A stretch of 64,000 nucleotides of DNA, from contig JADBZH010000031.1 in the NCBI GenBank assembly GCA_020402585.1, positions 1 through 64,000 of the forward strand, in the 5' to 3' direction. Position 1 is the first letter of the stretch. Each line of letters starts with the position of its first letter. The stretch is from Phenylobacterium sp. (GTDB lineage: Bacteria; Pseudomonadota; Alphaproteobacteria; Caulobacterales; Caulobacteraceae). Positions 24,030-34,231 of this stretch are shown here, piece after piece. A program made the translations under genes and the position numbers. The notes under the pieces were generated by a model. The model did not search any database. It saw nothing but the letters and a program-made list of their open reading frames with translations, and had not been told where the DNA came from.

Positions 24030-25532
24030 CTACCGCAACCCAAGACCCGGCAGGGTCCGGCCCTCCTGAAAATCCAGGCGGCCGGACTGGAAGCCCGTCC
24101 TCAGGCCGCTCTCGCGGCCGAACTCCAGCAGGGTGTCCGCCGTCCGGGAATAGGCGGGCCAGGCCTGGCCTCCGGGGCAGTCCGGGCGCCCGGTCTTCGC
24201 GAAGGCCGCCCAGCAGCCGTTCATCAGGACGGCCATGGCCCGGTCCTCTTCCGACACCGCCGACATGGGCGTGCGCCGGCCCCAGTACTGGAAGACGTAC
24301 TGGATCTCCGCGGCGTGGGCGGCCCGGTCGGTGAGGGGCCGGAAGCGGGTGCCCACATAGGAGAAGTGGTAGAGCCAGGCGGGCGCGCCCGAGGCCGCCT
24401 GACGGGCGATCCAGCGGGCCGGGGCGCCCATGGCCCGGTCGGTGAAGACGGCGCGGGCCAGGGCCTCGTCGCCCTTGGCGGCCTCGACGGGATAGGCCTC
24501 TCGGGCGCCGTCGGGCACGGCGCGGATCATCTCCGGTCGCCAGGGGCCCATCAGCGAATCCTCGCCGGAATTCCAGCCGATGATCAGCGGCACATCGGCG
24601 GCCCGGCCGGCGGCGAAGGCCTGGGTGGGGGTCTCCTTCAGCAGGCGTCCGTCCGGGATCGGGCCGAAGCTTCCGCCGACGCCCTTGACCAGGCTCTCGG
24701 CCGGGAGGGCGCGCAGGTCGGCGGCGGAGGCCCTGGCGTGGCCCAGGGCCGCCAGGGCCTTTTCCCCCGCCTCGGCCTTGGCGGCCAGGGTCGTCGGCGG
24801 GACCCAGCCGCCCCCCGACTGGACGATGGCGCGGGCGTAGAGGCCCTTGGCCGAGGGCGTCGCCAGCAGGGCCAGGGTGCTCATGCCCCCGGCGCTCTCG
24901 CCGAACACCGTCACCTGCCGGGGATCGCCTCCGAAGGCTGAGATGTTGCGCTTCACCCACTGGAGGGCGGCGACCTGGTCCATCAGGCCGTAGTTGGCCA
25001 GGGGTTCGTCCTTGCGCGCCGCTGCGGCCAGGGCCGGGTGGGCGAAATAGCCCAGCGGGCCCAGCCGGTAGTTGATCGTCACCACCACGATCCCCTGCCG
25101 GGCGAAGGCCGAGCCGTCGTAGATCCAGCCCGCCCCTTCCCGGTGGCTGCCGCCGTGGATCCAGACCATGACCGGCGCCTTGCGGGCGCCAATCGGCGCG
25201 AAGACGTTGAGCTGCAGACAGTCTTCGCTCATCGGCCCGTTGGCGCCGCCGCCGTTGGGCGTCCCGTCGGCGTTCATCTTCTGGACGCAGGAGGGGCCGT
25301 TCTTCGTCGCGTCGCGCTCGCCCTTCCAGGCGGCGGCCCGGGCCGGCGGCGTCCAACGGCGCTCGCCCACGGGCGGGGCGGCGTAGGGGATGGCGCGCCA
25401 GACGCCCAAGCCGTCCTTCGCCTCTCCGGCCAGGACGCCCGTCTCGACCTTCACCCGTGCGGGTTCGGCAGCGGCGGCCCCTGCCAGCAGGGGAAGGGCG
25501 AGGGCGGCGGCCCGGGCGAGCATCTTGAGCAT
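24030..25532 (-). CDS. Secreted type B carboxylesterase
   Basis: Carboxylesterase of 500 residues with an N-terminal signal peptide (MLKMLARAAALALPLLAGAAAAEP). Family motifs in order: VWRAIPYAAPPVGERRWTPPA, MSEDCLQLNVFAP, VMVWIHGGSHREGAG (oxyanion hole), VTVFGESAGGMS (nucleophilic Ser), GWNSGEDSL (acidic residue) and a histidine in AAHAAEIQYVF. It hydrolyses ester bonds, probably in the periplasm or outside the cell; the substrate cannot be deduced. The start at MLKML is preferred over a long upstream open frame because it yields the signal peptide directly. Confidence 0.9.
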   Translation of the reverse strand: MLKMLARAAALALPLLAGAAAAEPARVKVETGVLAGEAKDGLGVWRAIPYAAPPVGERRWTPPARAAAWKGERDATKNGPSCVQKMNADGTPNGGGANGPMSEDCLQLNVFAPIGARKAPVMVWIHGGSHREGAGWIYDGSAFARQGIVVVTINYRLGPLGYFAHPALAAAARKDEPLANYGLMDQVAALQWVKRNISAFGGDPRQVTVFGESAGGMSTLALLATPSAKGLYARAIVQSGGGWVPPTTLAAKAEAGEKALAALGHARASAADLRALPAESLVKGVGGSFGPIPDGRLLKETPTQAFAAGRAADVPLIIGWNSGEDSLMGPWRPEMIRAVPDGAREAYPVEAAKGDEALARAVFTDRAMGAPARWIARQAASGAPAWLYHFSYVGTRFRPLTDRAAHAAEIQYVFQYWGRRTPMSAVSEEDRAMAVLMNGCWAAFAKTGRPDCPGGQAWPAYSRTADTLLEFGRESGLRTGFQSGRLDFQEGRTLPGLGLR

Positions 25533-25615
25533 GGCGTGTCTCCCTGTCGCCCCGACTTCGCCGGAGGGGCGGACGGGCGTCAAGGGCGGGGCCTTCCGGG
25601 CCTGAAGTCCGTGCG

Positions 25616-26260
25616 TCAGCCCGCCCGGAAGACTTCGGGGAAGCGGCTTGTGAGCATGGCCCAGTCTGCCGTGTCCGCAGACATCCAACGGATCGCCTCG
25701 ATCACTTCGGCATGGTCGGTCTCGAGATCGCGGTGGAAGATCGGTTCGTGGTGCGCAATTCGATTCCTGAGCCGGCGCAGGGCGTTCAAGCGCCGATGAA
25801 CCCGATCCCGCCTCATGTTCCTGCCCGTCTCGCGAAAGGCGCTGAAGAGGCTCCTTCTCCAAAGGGTGGCGTCGTATCGCGGCCCCAACAGGCTGACCCA
25901 GGAGCCGAAGTTGAGTTCAGCGACAACACGTCCTGTCGTTATGAGCTTTCGGGATTGCAGGATGGCGGCCTTGGCGCGCTCGATATCCCGGCGGACATCT
26001 GATTGCAGGGGAACTGAATTCGCCTCGAACCACCTGGAACCGAAAGCGAGGGATAAGTTTCGATGAATCCTGTTTCGGAGACAGATCTCCAAAGTCTGCA
26101 GCGGGGTGTAGAAGGCTTCGGCGATCCGGGAATTTCGCTCGTAGAGGGAGAGTGCGCGATCCAGATCGCCTGAGGCGGCCTCCAGGTATTTCTCAAGGCG
26201 ATCGCGCGTCAGGACCTCTTCCAGGCTCGCGTTGATCGCTGGGTTACGCAAAGAGTTCAC
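25616..26260 (-). CDS. Abi-like HEPN protein (putative abortive infection)
   Basis: Protein of 214 residues with an Abi family pattern: SGDLDRALSLYERNSRIAEAFYTPLQTLEICLRNRIHRNLSLAFGSRWF, then AELNFGSWVSLLGPRYDATLW, and the HEPN RNase motif RNRIAHHE (R-x4-H, Arg165 and His170). HEPN domains cleave RNA in many defence and toxin systems; Abi relatives stop phage growth by killing the infected cell. No antitoxin partner is adjacent. Base composition is less G+C-rich than the neighbouring carboxylesterase and dnaE2 genes, which fits horizontal acquisition. Phage defence is inferred. Confidence 0.65.
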   Translation of the reverse strand: MNSLRNPAINASLEEVLTRDRLEKYLEAASGDLDRALSLYERNSRIAEAFYTPLQTLEICLRNRIHRNLSLAFGSRWFEANSVPLQSDVRRDIERAKAAILQSRKLITTGRVVAELNFGSWVSLLGPRYDATLWRRSLFSAFRETGRNMRRDRVHRRLNALRRLRNRIAHHEPIFHRDLETDHAEVIEAIRWMSADTADWAMLTSRFPEVFRAG

Positions 26261-26432
26261 TTGGCGTTCCCGTCCAGGCGGCCTAAACTCCCGCTGTACA
26301 CCCCGGGTCGGCCTCTGCCGTTTGGCATGCTCCCGGGGTCAGTCATTTCTGGGCTGGCCCTTCTCCGTCCCGGCGGGTGCATCGGCCTTGTCTTTCGATC
26401 CGGATTCCGGGTCATGGGCTGGCGACATTCGT

Positions 26433-29400
26433 TCAATGGAAGTCCCGGCTGGCCACCAGCCGTCCGCCGCCGGCGGGCGGGGCTTCGCCGGATTCGTCCG
26501 TCCTCAGGGCGGCGGCCAGGAAGGACAGGTCGGTGATCCGCTCGGCCACCAGGTGGACGATCTGGCCGGCCACCTGCAGCCGGCCCTCCACCAGCACCAG
26601 GCCCGAGCGCATGACTGCCGGGCGATGGGCTTCGAAGACGTCCTTCCAGACGATGATGTTGGCCGCGCCGGTCTCGTCCTCCAGGGTCATGAAGACCACG
26701 CCCTTGGCCGTGCCCGGCCTCTGGCGCACCAGGACCAGGCCCGCCACGGCGGTGCGCCGGCCGTCGCGCATCCGCCCCAGCTCCGCCGCCGGCTTCGCGC
26801 CCCGCGCCGCCAGCTCGCCGCGCAGGAAGGCGCAGGGGTGGGCCTTCAGGGACAGGCGCAAGGTCCGGTAGTCCTCGGCGGTCTCGCGGGCGGCGGTCAT
26901 GATCGGCAGGGCGGCCTCCGGCTCGGGCAGGTCGGCCCCGGCCGCCAGGGGCGCCTCGCGGTCGGCCCGGTCGGCGCCGGTCAGGCCCTTCACCGCCCAC
27001 AGGGCCTGGCGCCGGCTCACCCCCAGCCCGGCGAAGGCGTCGGCCTCGGCCAGCAGCTCCATCCCCCGGCCGCTCACCTCCCGGGCGAAGTCGGCGACGG
27101 CGCGGGCGCCCCGGTCGCGGGCCCGGAGCAGGCGGGCGGCGTCCTCCCGGGCCAGGCCCCGGACCTGCCGCAGGCCCAGCCGCATCGCCCTCAGCCGCCG
27201 GCCGGGAACCGGCTCCAGGGTGCAGTCCCAGTCGCTGGCCAGGACGTCGGCGGGGCGCACCTCCACCCCGTGCGCCTGGGCGTCCCGCACCAGCTGGGCC
27301 GGCTGGTAGAAGCCCATGGGCTGGGAGTTGATCAGGGCTGCGCAGAAGGCGTCGGGCCAGCGCCACTTCACCCAGGCCGAGGCGTAGACCAGGAGGGCGA
27401 AGCTGATGGCGTGGCTCTCGGGGAAGCCGTAGGAGCCGAACCCCTCGATCTGGCGGAAGCAGCGTTCGGCGAAGTCCGGATCGTAGCCCCGCCCGGTCAT
27501 GCCCTCCAGGAAGCGGCGGCGGTATTCGCTGACGCTCCCCAGGTTGCGGAAGGTGGCCATGGCCCGGCGCAGGCCGTCGGCGTCGTTCTCGCTGAACCGG
27601 GCCGCCTCGATGGCCAGGCGCATGGCCTGCTCCTGGAACAGGGGCACCCCCAGGGTCTTGCCCAGCACCCGGTGCAGCTCGTCCGGCGGGCCATGCTCCG
27701 GCGCGGGGGCGGGGAACTCCACCGGGTCGGTCCCGTCGCGCCGGCGCAGGTAGGGGTGGACCATGTCGCCCTGGATGGGGCCGGGCCGGACGATCGCCAC
27801 CTCGATCACCAGGTCGTAGAACCGTCGGGGCTTCAGGCGCGGCAGCATGGACATCTGCGCCCGGCTCTCCACCTGGAAGACGCCCACGGAATCCGCCCGG
27901 CACAGCATGTCGTAGACCTGCGGGACCTCCTGCGGGACCTGGGCGATGTCGGTCAGCCGGGTCCCGTCGGCCCTCGGCGGGATCATGGCGAAGCTCTTGC
28001 GCAGGGCGCTCAGCATGCCCAGGGCCAGGATGTCCACCTTCATTAGCCCCAGGGCGTCGATGTCGTCCTTGTCCCACTCGATGAAGGTGCGGTCGGGCAT
28101 GGCGGCGTTGCCGATGGGGACCATCTCGTCCAGCCGGCCCCGGGTCAGGACATAGCCGCCCACGTGCTGCGACAGGTGGCGGGGAAAGCCCAGCAGCTCA
28201 CTGGCAAGGGTGGTGGCGCGGCGGATCTCCGGGGCGTCCGGGTCCAGGCCCGCCTGGCGGATGTAGGGGTCCGGGCTCATGCCGCCCCAGGGCCCCCAGA
28301 CCGTGCCGGCCAGGGCGGCGGTGACGTCCTCGGTCAGGCCCAGGGCCTTGCCCACCTGGCGGATGGCCATGCGCGGCCGGAAGTGAATCACCGTGGCGGC
28401 GATGGCCGCCCGCTCGCGGCCATAGCGGCGGAACAGGTACTGCATGACCTCCTCGCGCCGCTCATGCTCGAAGTCGACGTCGATGTCCGGCGGCTCGCCC
28501 CGCGCCTCGGAGATGAAGCGCGAGAACAGCAGGTCCTGGTCCTTCTTGGTCGGGTCGACGGCGGTGATGCCCAGGCAGAAGCAGACCACGGAGTTGGCCG
28601 CCGACCCGCGCCCCTGGCAGAGGATGCCCTGCTCCCGCGCCCAGCGGACAATGTCGTGGACGGTCAGGAAGTAGTTGGGAAAGCCCAGCTTCTCGATCAG
28701 GCCCAGCTCATGCTCCAGGGTCCGACGCTCGCGCTCGCCCAGCCCGCCCTCGAAGCGCCAGGCCGCCCCCTCCCAGGTCAGGTCGCGCAGGTGCTGGATG
28801 GGGGTCTTGCCCGGCGGGACGGGCTCGTCGGGGTACTCGTAGCGCAGTTCCGACAGGTCGAAGCCGACCCGGGCGGCGATCTCCAGGCTCCGCTCGACGG
28901 CGCCGGGGAAGCGGGCGAACAGGCGGGCCATCTCGGCGGGGGACTTCAGCCGCCGCTCGGCGTTGGCCTCCAGCCTCAGGCCGGCCTCATGGATTGTGCA
29001 GCCCTCGCGGATGCAGGTCAGGACGTCCTGCAGGGGTCGCCGGCGGGCGTCGTGGTAGAGCACCTCGCCCACCGCGACCAGGGGCGCTCCCGCCGCCGCG
29101 CCCAGGGCCTCCAGCCGGGCCAGCTCCGCCAGGTCGCGGGGGCCGTAGCAGCGCACGCCTCCCAGCCAGACCGACCCCCGCCGGGCCCGGGCCAGGGCCT
29201 CCAGCCGCCGGGGGAAGTCCGCGCCGGCGGCCTCTCCCGGCGCCGGGGGCAGGACGATGCCCAGCAGGCCCTTCGCATGGTCCAGGAAGTCGCCGAGGGC
29301 GAGGTCGCACCCGCCCTTGCGCGCCCGCCGCTTGCCCAGGGTCAACAGGCGGGTCAGCCGTCCCCATGCGGCCCGGTCCTGCGGATAGCAGATCAGGTCC

Positions 29401-29630
29401 GGCGTCCCGTCGGCGAAGACCAGCCGCGTCCCCGCCAGCACGCGGGGCCCCGCCTCCAGCTTCCGCCCCGCCGCCCAGGCCCGCACCACGCCGGCGACGC
29501 TGTTGCGGTCGGCGATGCCGAGGGCCTCCAGCCCCAGGGCGGCGGCGGTCTGCACCAGCTCCTCGGGGTGCGAGGCGGCGCGCAGGAAGGAGAAGTTGCT
29601 GGCCGCCGCCAGCTCGGCGTAGCGGTTCAT
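26433..29630 (-). CDS. dnaE2: Error-prone DNA polymerase DnaE2 (ImuC)
   Basis: C-family DNA polymerase of 1065 residues that performs translesion synthesis together with ImuA and ImuB after DNA damage. An N-terminal PHP domain ([23 protein letters not shown]... LGIADRNS) is followed by the polymerase core with the acidic catalytic pattern [12 protein letters not shown], the QGRGSAANS phosphate-binding loop and the [12 protein letters not shown] region, then an OB-fold near the C-terminus. The start at 29630 overlaps the imuB stop (ATGA). The operon has a LexA box upstream of imuA, so expression is SOS-induced. Confidence 0.96.
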   Translation of the reverse strand: MNRYAELAAASNFSFLRAASHPEELVQTAAALGLEALGIADRNSVAGVVRAWAAGRKLEAGPRVLAGTRLVFADGTPDLICYPQDRAAWGRLTRLLTLGKRRARKGGCDLALGDFLDHAKGLLGIVLPPAPGEAAGADFPRRLEALARARRGSVWLGGVRCYGPRDLAELARLEALGAAAGAPLVAVGEVLYHDARRRPLQDVLTCIREGCTIHEAGLRLEANAERRLKSPAEMARLFARFPGAVERSLEIAARVGFDLSELRYEYPDEPVPPGKTPIQHLRDLTWEGAAWRFEGGLGERERRTLEHELGLIEKLGFPNYFLTVHDIVRWAREQGILCQGRGSAANSVVCFCLGITAVDPTKKDQDLLFSRFISEARGEPPDIDVDFEHERREEVMQYLFRRYGRERAAIAATVIHFRPRMAIRQVGKALGLTEDVTAALAGTVWGPWGGMSPDPYIRQAGLDPDAPEIRRATTLASELLGFPRHLSQHVGGYVLTRGRLDEMVPIGNAAMPDRTFIEWDKDDIDALGLMKVDILALGMLSALRKSFAMIPPRADGTRLTDIAQVPQEVPQVYDMLCRADSVGVFQVESRAQMSMLPRLKPRRFYDLVIEVAIVRPGPIQGDMVHPYLRRRDGTDPVEFPAPAPEHGPPDELHRVLGKTLGVPLFQEQAMRLAIEAARFSENDADGLRRAMATFRNLGSVSEYRRRFLEGMTGRGYDPDFAERCFRQIEGFGSYGFPESHAISFALLVYASAWVKWRWPDAFCAALINSQPMGFYQPAQLVRDAQAHGVEVRPADVLASDWDCTLEPVPGRRLRAMRLGLRQVRGLAREDAARLLRARDRGARAVADFAREVSGRGMELLAEADAFAGLGVSRRQALWAVKGLTGADRADREAPLAAGADLPEPEAALPIMTAARETAEDYRTLRLSLKAHPCAFLRGELAARGAKPAAELGRMRDGRRTAVAGLVLVRQRPGTAKGVVFMTLEDETGAANIIVWKDVFEAHRPAVMRSGLVLVEGRLQVAGQIVHLVAERITDLSFLAAALRTDESGEAPPAGGGRLVASRDFH

Positions 29631-31207
29631 CCGAACAGGCCGTGCAGCCACCAGCGCACAGGCCGGTCATGGTCGTGCAGCCCCGAGCGGAAGACCCAGA
29701 AGCGCGCACCGTCCTGGTCCTCCACCCGGTAATAGTCCCGCACCTGGTCGGTCCGGACCGCCTCGATCCCGCTCCGCCACCACTCCGCGCCGATGCGCTC
29801 GGGGCCCTCGGCCAGGCGGATGCGGTGCACGCGCCGGCGCCAGCGGAACTGCCGGGGCGGCTCGTCGGGGGTCAGGGCGATCACCGCCTCCAGGGCCTCG
29901 GGGCGGGGCAGGAGGCGTAAGGGGCGGGGGCGCCAGGCGGGCCAGCTCACGGCCGGGCCGTCTCTGGCGGGACCGGCCTCCGCCCCCAGGGCGGCGGTCC
30001 GGCGCACCGAGCGTTCGGGGACATGGCTGGCCCGGGGCCGGCTGCGCCAGACCCGCCCGGGGCCCAGCCGGGCGTTCAGCCGGTCGATCAGGGGCGCCAG
30101 GGCCTCGGGTCCCTCGACGGGCTCCAGCAGGCTGGCCAGGTCGGCCTGGCCCGGGGACAGGACCTCGACCTCCGCCGCCTGCAGGCTCACCGCCTCGATC
30201 CCGAAGCCGGGGTCCAGGGTCTCCAGCCGGGGCAGGAAGAGGCGGGCGATGCGGTCCGGGTCCCGGGCGGGGCGGGACAGGCCCAGTTCCAGGCCCACGG
30301 GGGCGCCGTCAACCCGGTGGAAATCCAGGCGCAGGCGCCGGGCCCCGCGTCCGGCCGTCTCCAGCCGCGCGCAGAGGCGCAGGGCGACGTCCCGGCACAG
30401 GCGGGCCAGGTCGTCCGGCGCGCTCACCGGCTCGGCCAGGTCCAGCCGGGCGAACCAGGGGGTGGGCGGACGGCGGAAGGCCAGGGCCTCGGGCGCCCGG
30501 CCCAGGGTCTGGTCCAGGCGCAGCAGGACCCTGCCGCCGAAGCGCCTGGCCAGAGGGCCGCGGGGCAGGGCGGCCAGCTGGCCGATCCGCCTCAGGCCCA
30601 GCCGGGAGAGCTGCGCCGCCGCCGCGGGCTCCAGCCGCAGGGCTGTCAGCGGCAGTCCGGCCAGCTCCGGCGGCGGGGGCGACGCCTCCCGCCCGTCAGG
30701 ATCCCAGGGGGCCAGGACCTGCGGTCCCGCCTCCGCCGCCGGGCTCCGCGCCAGGGCCCAGGCCGCTCCGGCCGCGTCGGCCACGGCGATCCGGGCGGTC
30801 AGGCCGTCCCTCGCCAGGCGGGCGGCCAGGTCAGCGGCCATCTCCGCCTCGCCGCCCCACAGGTGGGCGACCCCGCCGATGTCGAGGAACAGGCCGTCCG
30901 GCGGGTCGGGGGCGACGGCGGGGGAAAAGCGCACGCACCAGTCGGCCAGGGCCTCCAGGGCCCGGGCGTCGGCTTCCGGCTCGGCCTCGGCCAGGACCAG
31001 GTCAGGCCGCAGGGCCTGGGCGTCGGTCACCCTCTGGCCGGAGAAGAGGCCCGCGGCGGCGGCCTGCGGGCTGACGGCGGTCAGCACCCTCAGTCCGCGA
31101 TCCGGTCCGACCAGGGCGAAGGGTTCAACCTGCGGCGCTGAGGGCCGCCGGCGCCGCCAGGTCTCGATCGCCCAGTTCGGCGACCAGACGCAGAGGATGC
31201 GCGACAT
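29627..31207 (-). CDS. imuB: ImuB, inactive Y-family polymerase-like protein
   Basis: Y-family-like protein of 526 residues that bridges DnaE2 to the beta clamp. It starts [17 protein letters not shown] where true Y-polymerases have the catalytic acidic motif, so the polymerase site is degenerate, as known for ImuB. The palm/finger region (residues about 5-230) contains [16 protein letters not shown]; the little-finger and C-terminal parts follow, ending [19 protein letters not shown]... [17 protein letters not shown]. It overlaps imuA by 83 bases and dnaE2 by 4. Confidence 0.94.
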   Translation of the reverse strand: MSRILCVWSPNWAIETWRRRRPSAPQVEPFALVGPDRGLRVLTAVSPQAAAAGLFSGQRVTDAQALRPDLVLAEAEPEADARALEALADWCVRFSPAVAPDPPDGLFLDIGGVAHLWGGEAEMAADLAARLARDGLTARIAVADAAGAAWALARSPAAEAGPQVLAPWDPDGREASPPPPELAGLPLTALRLEPAAAAQLSRLGLRRIGQLAALPRGPLARRFGGRVLLRLDQTLGRAPEALAFRRPPTPWFARLDLAEPVSAPDDLARLCRDVALRLCARLETAGRGARRLRLDFHRVDGAPVGLELGLSRPARDPDRIARLFLPRLETLDPGFGIEAVSLQAAEVEVLSPGQADLASLLEPVEGPEALAPLIDRLNARLGPGRVWRSRPRASHVPERSVRRTAALGAEAGPARDGPAVSWPAWRPRPLRLLPRPEALEAVIALTPDEPPRQFRWRRRVHRIRLAEGPERIGAEWWRSGIEAVRTDQVRDYYRVEDQDGARFWVFRSGLHDHDRPVRWWLHGLFG

Positions 31208-31925
31208 CGGCTTCTCCCTCGTCTCCGCGTGCGCCGGCCTCCACGCTCCAGGCGCCGGTCCGGCCGCCCCGGCCGCGGGTCAGGCGCAGGCGCCAGCGGG
31301 GCGGTCCCAGGCCCAGTTCACCCGGATTGGGCGCGCTGGCCGCCGGCGACACCCGCCAGCAGGTGGCCGCCGCCGTGCCGCCCGACGTCCCCGCCGCCGC
31401 CCCGCCGAAGGGCCGCCGCAGGATCACCAGCCCCGTGCCGCCCCGCGCCTCGCAGGCCAGCTGCAGGCGCCGCCCGGCAGTCAGGTCCACGGCGCCGACC
31501 TCGGCCAGCACCACCCCGACGCCGGGAGAGGCCAGGGCGTCCTCGGCGACGGCCAGGGCCTCGGCCTCGTCCCGGGCGCAGACCCCCACCAGCCGGTCCG
31601 CCGGCAGGCCCAGCTCCGCCAGGCCGGGGGGGAAGAGGTCGTCGCGGCGCAGGATCCAGACGGCCGAGCGGCCGCGCTGGTCCGGCCGGGCCAGCAGGGC
31701 GGCGGCCAGCCGGGCGGCGAAGGCGGCGGGGGCGGCGCAGGTCTCGGCCTCGATGCCCTCGCCGCCGATCTCGTGCCACTGGCCCAGGGCCAGGCCCCCG
31801 CCCAGGGCCGAATCCAGGCGCAGATCGCCCAGGGACAGCCGCCCCCGCGCCGGTCCCGTCCACCGCTCCAGCCGCCGGATGTCCGCCCGCAGCGTCGCCA
31901 GCCTGTTCCGCCTGTCCCCGTCCAT
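31125..31925 (-). CDS. imuA: ImuA, RecA-like accessory protein of mutasome
   Basis: RecA-fold relative of 266 residues acting with ImuB and DnaE2 in damage-induced mutagenesis. It contains LDSALGGGLALGQWHEIGGEG, WILRRDDLFPPGLAELGLPADRLVGVCARDEAEALAVAEDAL, and RRLQLACEARGGTGLVILRRPF; a strict Walker A is absent, as usual for ImuA. The ATG at 31925 lies just downstream of a perfect LexA box (31938-31952). The 3' end overlaps imuB by 83 bases. Confidence 0.9.
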   Translation of the reverse strand: MDGDRRNRLATLRADIRRLERWTGPARGRLSLGDLRLDSALGGGLALGQWHEIGGEGIEAETCAAPAAFAARLAAALLARPDQRGRSAVWILRRDDLFPPGLAELGLPADRLVGVCARDEAEALAVAEDALASPGVGVVLAEVGAVDLTAGRRLQLACEARGGTGLVILRRPFGGAAAGTSGGTAAATCWRVSPAASAPNPGELGLGPPRWRLRLTRGRGGRTGAWSVEAGARGDEGEADVAHPLRLVAELGDRDLAAPAALSAAG

Positions 31926-31937
31926 GCCCGACCTCGT

Positions 31938-31952
31938 GTTCGCTTTTTGTTC
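31938..31952 (-). promoter_or_regulatory. LexA (SOS) box of imuA-imuB-dnaE2
   Basis: GTTCGCTTTTTGTTC on the plus strand is a perfect GTTC-N7-GTTC operator, 12 bases before the imuA ATG. LexA bound there would block imuA transcription or initiation. Promoters of this operon are known SOS targets in Caulobacter. Confidence 0.88.
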
Positions 31953-32001
31953 TAGTCCAGGCGAACAGGGAGTCAATGGCCTCCCGGGAGGGGGTGAAGG
32001 A

Positions 32002-32400
32002 TCAGTCGCCGGCGACCTGCCGCGCCAGGCGGCGAGGGGCGACAGCCAGGTAGCTTTGCCGCATCCAGGCCTTCAGGGTCTCCATCTCGGCCAGGACGTC
32101 GTCCTCCGGCCCGAAGCGGGCGGTGACCCAGTTGTGGCGCTTGTGCCAGCCCGAGCTCTCCTGAACAAAGGGCAGGCCCGCCACCATCTCTGCAGAGATG
32201 GGCAGTTTCACCGTCAGGATCAGCTCGTCCGGGTGCTCGTCCCGCCCGCCGAACCAGGCGAAGCCCTTGCCCGCCACCCGCAGGTAGCGGAAGGGGTCGG
32301 CGTCCCGGCGCGGCGGCGCCAGGTCCGTCTCAGGCAGGCTGAGGCCGTAGGCCAGCAGCTCGGCCTCGGCTTGGCCGTAGGGGGTCAGGGGCGCGCTCAC
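32002..32400 (-). CDS. MmcQ/YjbR-family protein
   Basis: Protein of 132 residues with a CyaY-like (MmcQ/YjbR) fold: YLRVAGKGFAWFGGRDEHPDELILTVKLPISAEM, then SSGWHKRHNWVTARFGPEDDV and a C-terminal helix with SYLAVAPRRLA. Members of this group bind double-stranded DNA in some studies, but no cellular role is settled. It is transcribed alone on the minus strand between imuA and serA, with repeat R6 downstream. Confidence 0.8.
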   Translation of the reverse strand: MSAPLTPYGQAEAELLAYGLSLPETDLAPPRRDADPFRYLRVAGKGFAWFGGRDEHPDELILTVKLPISAEMVAGLPFVQESSGWHKRHNWVTARFGPEDDVLAEMETLKAWMRQSYLAVAPRRLARQVAGD

Positions 32401-32429
32401 GCCCCATCTTCCTTCCGGCCCGGGGCCGG

Positions 32430-32584
32430 GGTCAACGGCGCTCAGCAGACCCCCTCCGGCCCGGGACTGGCGTCCCGGTCCACCTCCCCCTTGGGGGAGG
32501 AATTAGAACGCCAATTGCTCCCCCAAGGGGGAGCTCCCGGCGAAGCCGGGTGAGGGGGTCAACGACCTCTCGGCTGACCCTCTC
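32430..32584. repeat. Intergenic palindromic repeat, copy R6
   Basis: GGGGTCAACGGCGCTCAGCAGACCCCCTCCGG opens an inverted A half that ends GGGGGAGGAATT. This is followed by an inverted B half (GCTCCCCCAAGGGGGAGCTCCCGGCGAAGCCGGGTGAGGGGGTCA) and a short TGACCCTCTC arm. It lies between the mmcQ-like gene and the 3' end of serA. Confidence 0.8.
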
Positions 32585-32595
32585 TACGCCCCGCC

Positions 32596-34170
32596 TCAGA
32601 ACCGCAGGATGCGGGCTTCCTTCACGTGGGGCAGGGCGCGGATGCGGCCCACCAGGCCGTCGTCGGGCTCCTGGTCCACGCCGATCAGGCAGATGGCGTC
32701 CTCGCCGGCGGCCACCCGGCCCAGGTTGAAGGTGGCGATGTTCACCTGCGCCTCGGACAGAAGGGCGCCGACCGCGCCGATGAAGCCCGGCTTGTCCTGG
32801 TTGTTCACGTACAGCATGGTCGGGCTGAAGGGGGCGTCCAGCTCCATACCCTTGACCTCGACGATGCGCGGGGTCCCGGCCACCACCGTCCCGGCGAAGG
32901 AGCGCTTGCCCATGGTCGTGGTCACGGTGATCCGCACCAGGCTCTCGAAGACCGGCGAGTCGTCCTGCTTGGACTCGGTCACGGTCACGCCCCGCTCGCG
33001 CGCGGCGGCGGGGGCCGAGACCACGTTGATCTCGGCCAGCACGGGCCGCATCACCCCGGCCAGGGCCGCGGCGGTCAGGGGCCGGGTGTTCAGCTGCGCC
33101 ACCTCGCCCTCGTAGGCCAGCTCCACCGCCTTGATCTCCACGTCGATCATCTGGCCGGCGAAGGCGCCCAGGCGCTCGGCCAGGGCGACGAAGGGCTTCA
33201 GCTTGGGGGCTTCCTCGGCGCTCACCGAGGGGCTGTTCAGGGCGTTGGTCACGGCCCCGGTCAGAAGGTAGTCGCTCATCTGCTCGGCCACCTGCAGGGC
33301 GACGTTCTCCTGCGCCTCCAGGGTTGAGGCGCCCAGGTGGGGCGTGGCGATGAAGTTGGGGGCGCCGAACAGGACGTTGGCCGTCGCCGGCTCCTCGACA
33401 AAGACGTCGAAGGCCGCCCCGCCCACATGTCCGGAGTCCAGCAGGGCGCGAAGGGCCGCCTCGTCCACCAGCCCGCCGCGGGCGCAGTTGACGATCAGCA
33501 CGCCCTTCTTCGCCTTGGCCAGGCTCTCGGCCGACAGGATGTTGCGGGTCTTGTCGGTCAGGGGGGTGTGCAGGGTGATGATGTCGGCCCGGGCCAGCAG
33601 CTCGTCCAGCTCGACCTTCTCCACGCCGATCTCCACGGCCCGCTCGGCGGACAGGAAGGGATCGTAGGCCACCACCTTCATCTTCAGGCCGTTGGCCCGG
33701 TCGGCGACGATGGAGCCGATATTGCCCGCCCCGATCAGGCCCAGGGTCTTGGCGTAGAGCTCGATCCCCATGAACCGGTTCTTCTCCCACTTGCCGGCCT
33801 GGGTGGAGGCGTCGGCGGCGGGGATCTGGCGGGCCAGGGCGAACATCATGGCCACGGCGTGCTCGGCGGTGGTGATGGAGTTCCCGAAGGGGGTGTTCAT
33901 CACCACGATGCCCTTGGAGGTGGCGGCGGGGATATCGACATTGTCGACCCCGATCCCGGCCCGGCCGATCACCTTCAGCTGGCCGGCGGCGGCGATCACG
34001 TCCTTGTCGGCCTTGGTGGCGGAGCGGACGGCCAGGCCGTCGTACTCGCCGATGATCTTCAGGAGTTCGTCCTTGGAAAGGCCGGTCTTGACGTCGGCCT
34101 CGACCCCCCTCTGGCGGAAGATGTCGACGGCGGCGGGGGAGAGTTTGTCAGCGATGAGCACGCGGGGCAT
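32596..34170 (-). CDS. serA: D-3-phosphoglycerate dehydrogenase
   Basis: First enzyme of serine biosynthesis, 524 residues, the long form with an intervening (ASB) domain and C-terminal ACT domain. Motifs: VIGRAGIGVDNVDIPAATSKGIVVMNTP, the NAD-binding GLIGAGNIGSIVADRANG, VNCARGGLVDEAALRALL, VEEPATANVLFGAPNFIATPHLGAST (catalytic Glu and His), and an ACT-type tail NNQDKPGFIGAVGALLSEAQVNIATFNLGR that probably senses serine. The ATG at 34170 is chosen; a GTG six codons upstream is possible. It follows serC on the same strand after 61 bases, as a serC-serA operon. Confidence 0.97.
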   Translation of the reverse strand: MPRVLIADKLSPAAVDIFRQRGVEADVKTGLSKDELLKIIGEYDGLAVRSATKADKDVIAAAGQLKVIGRAGIGVDNVDIPAATSKGIVVMNTPFGNSITTAEHAVAMMFALARQIPAADASTQAGKWEKNRFMGIELYAKTLGLIGAGNIGSIVADRANGLKMKVVAYDPFLSAERAVEIGVEKVELDELLARADIITLHTPLTDKTRNILSAESLAKAKKGVLIVNCARGGLVDEAALRALLDSGHVGGAAFDVFVEEPATANVLFGAPNFIATPHLGASTLEAQENVALQVAEQMSDYLLTGAVTNALNSPSVSAEEAPKLKPFVALAERLGAFAGQMIDVEIKAVELAYEGEVAQLNTRPLTAAALAGVMRPVLAEINVVSAPAAARERGVTVTESKQDDSPVFESLVRITVTTTMGKRSFAGTVVAGTPRIVEVKGMELDAPFSPTMLYVNNQDKPGFIGAVGALLSEAQVNIATFNLGRVAAGEDAICLIGVDQEPDDGLVGRIRALPHVKEARILRF

Positions 34171-34231
34171 GGCGGTGTCTTTCTTCACGGGGAAGGCGAG
34201 GGAAGTGTCGGAGGCGAGACGGCGTCCGGGC

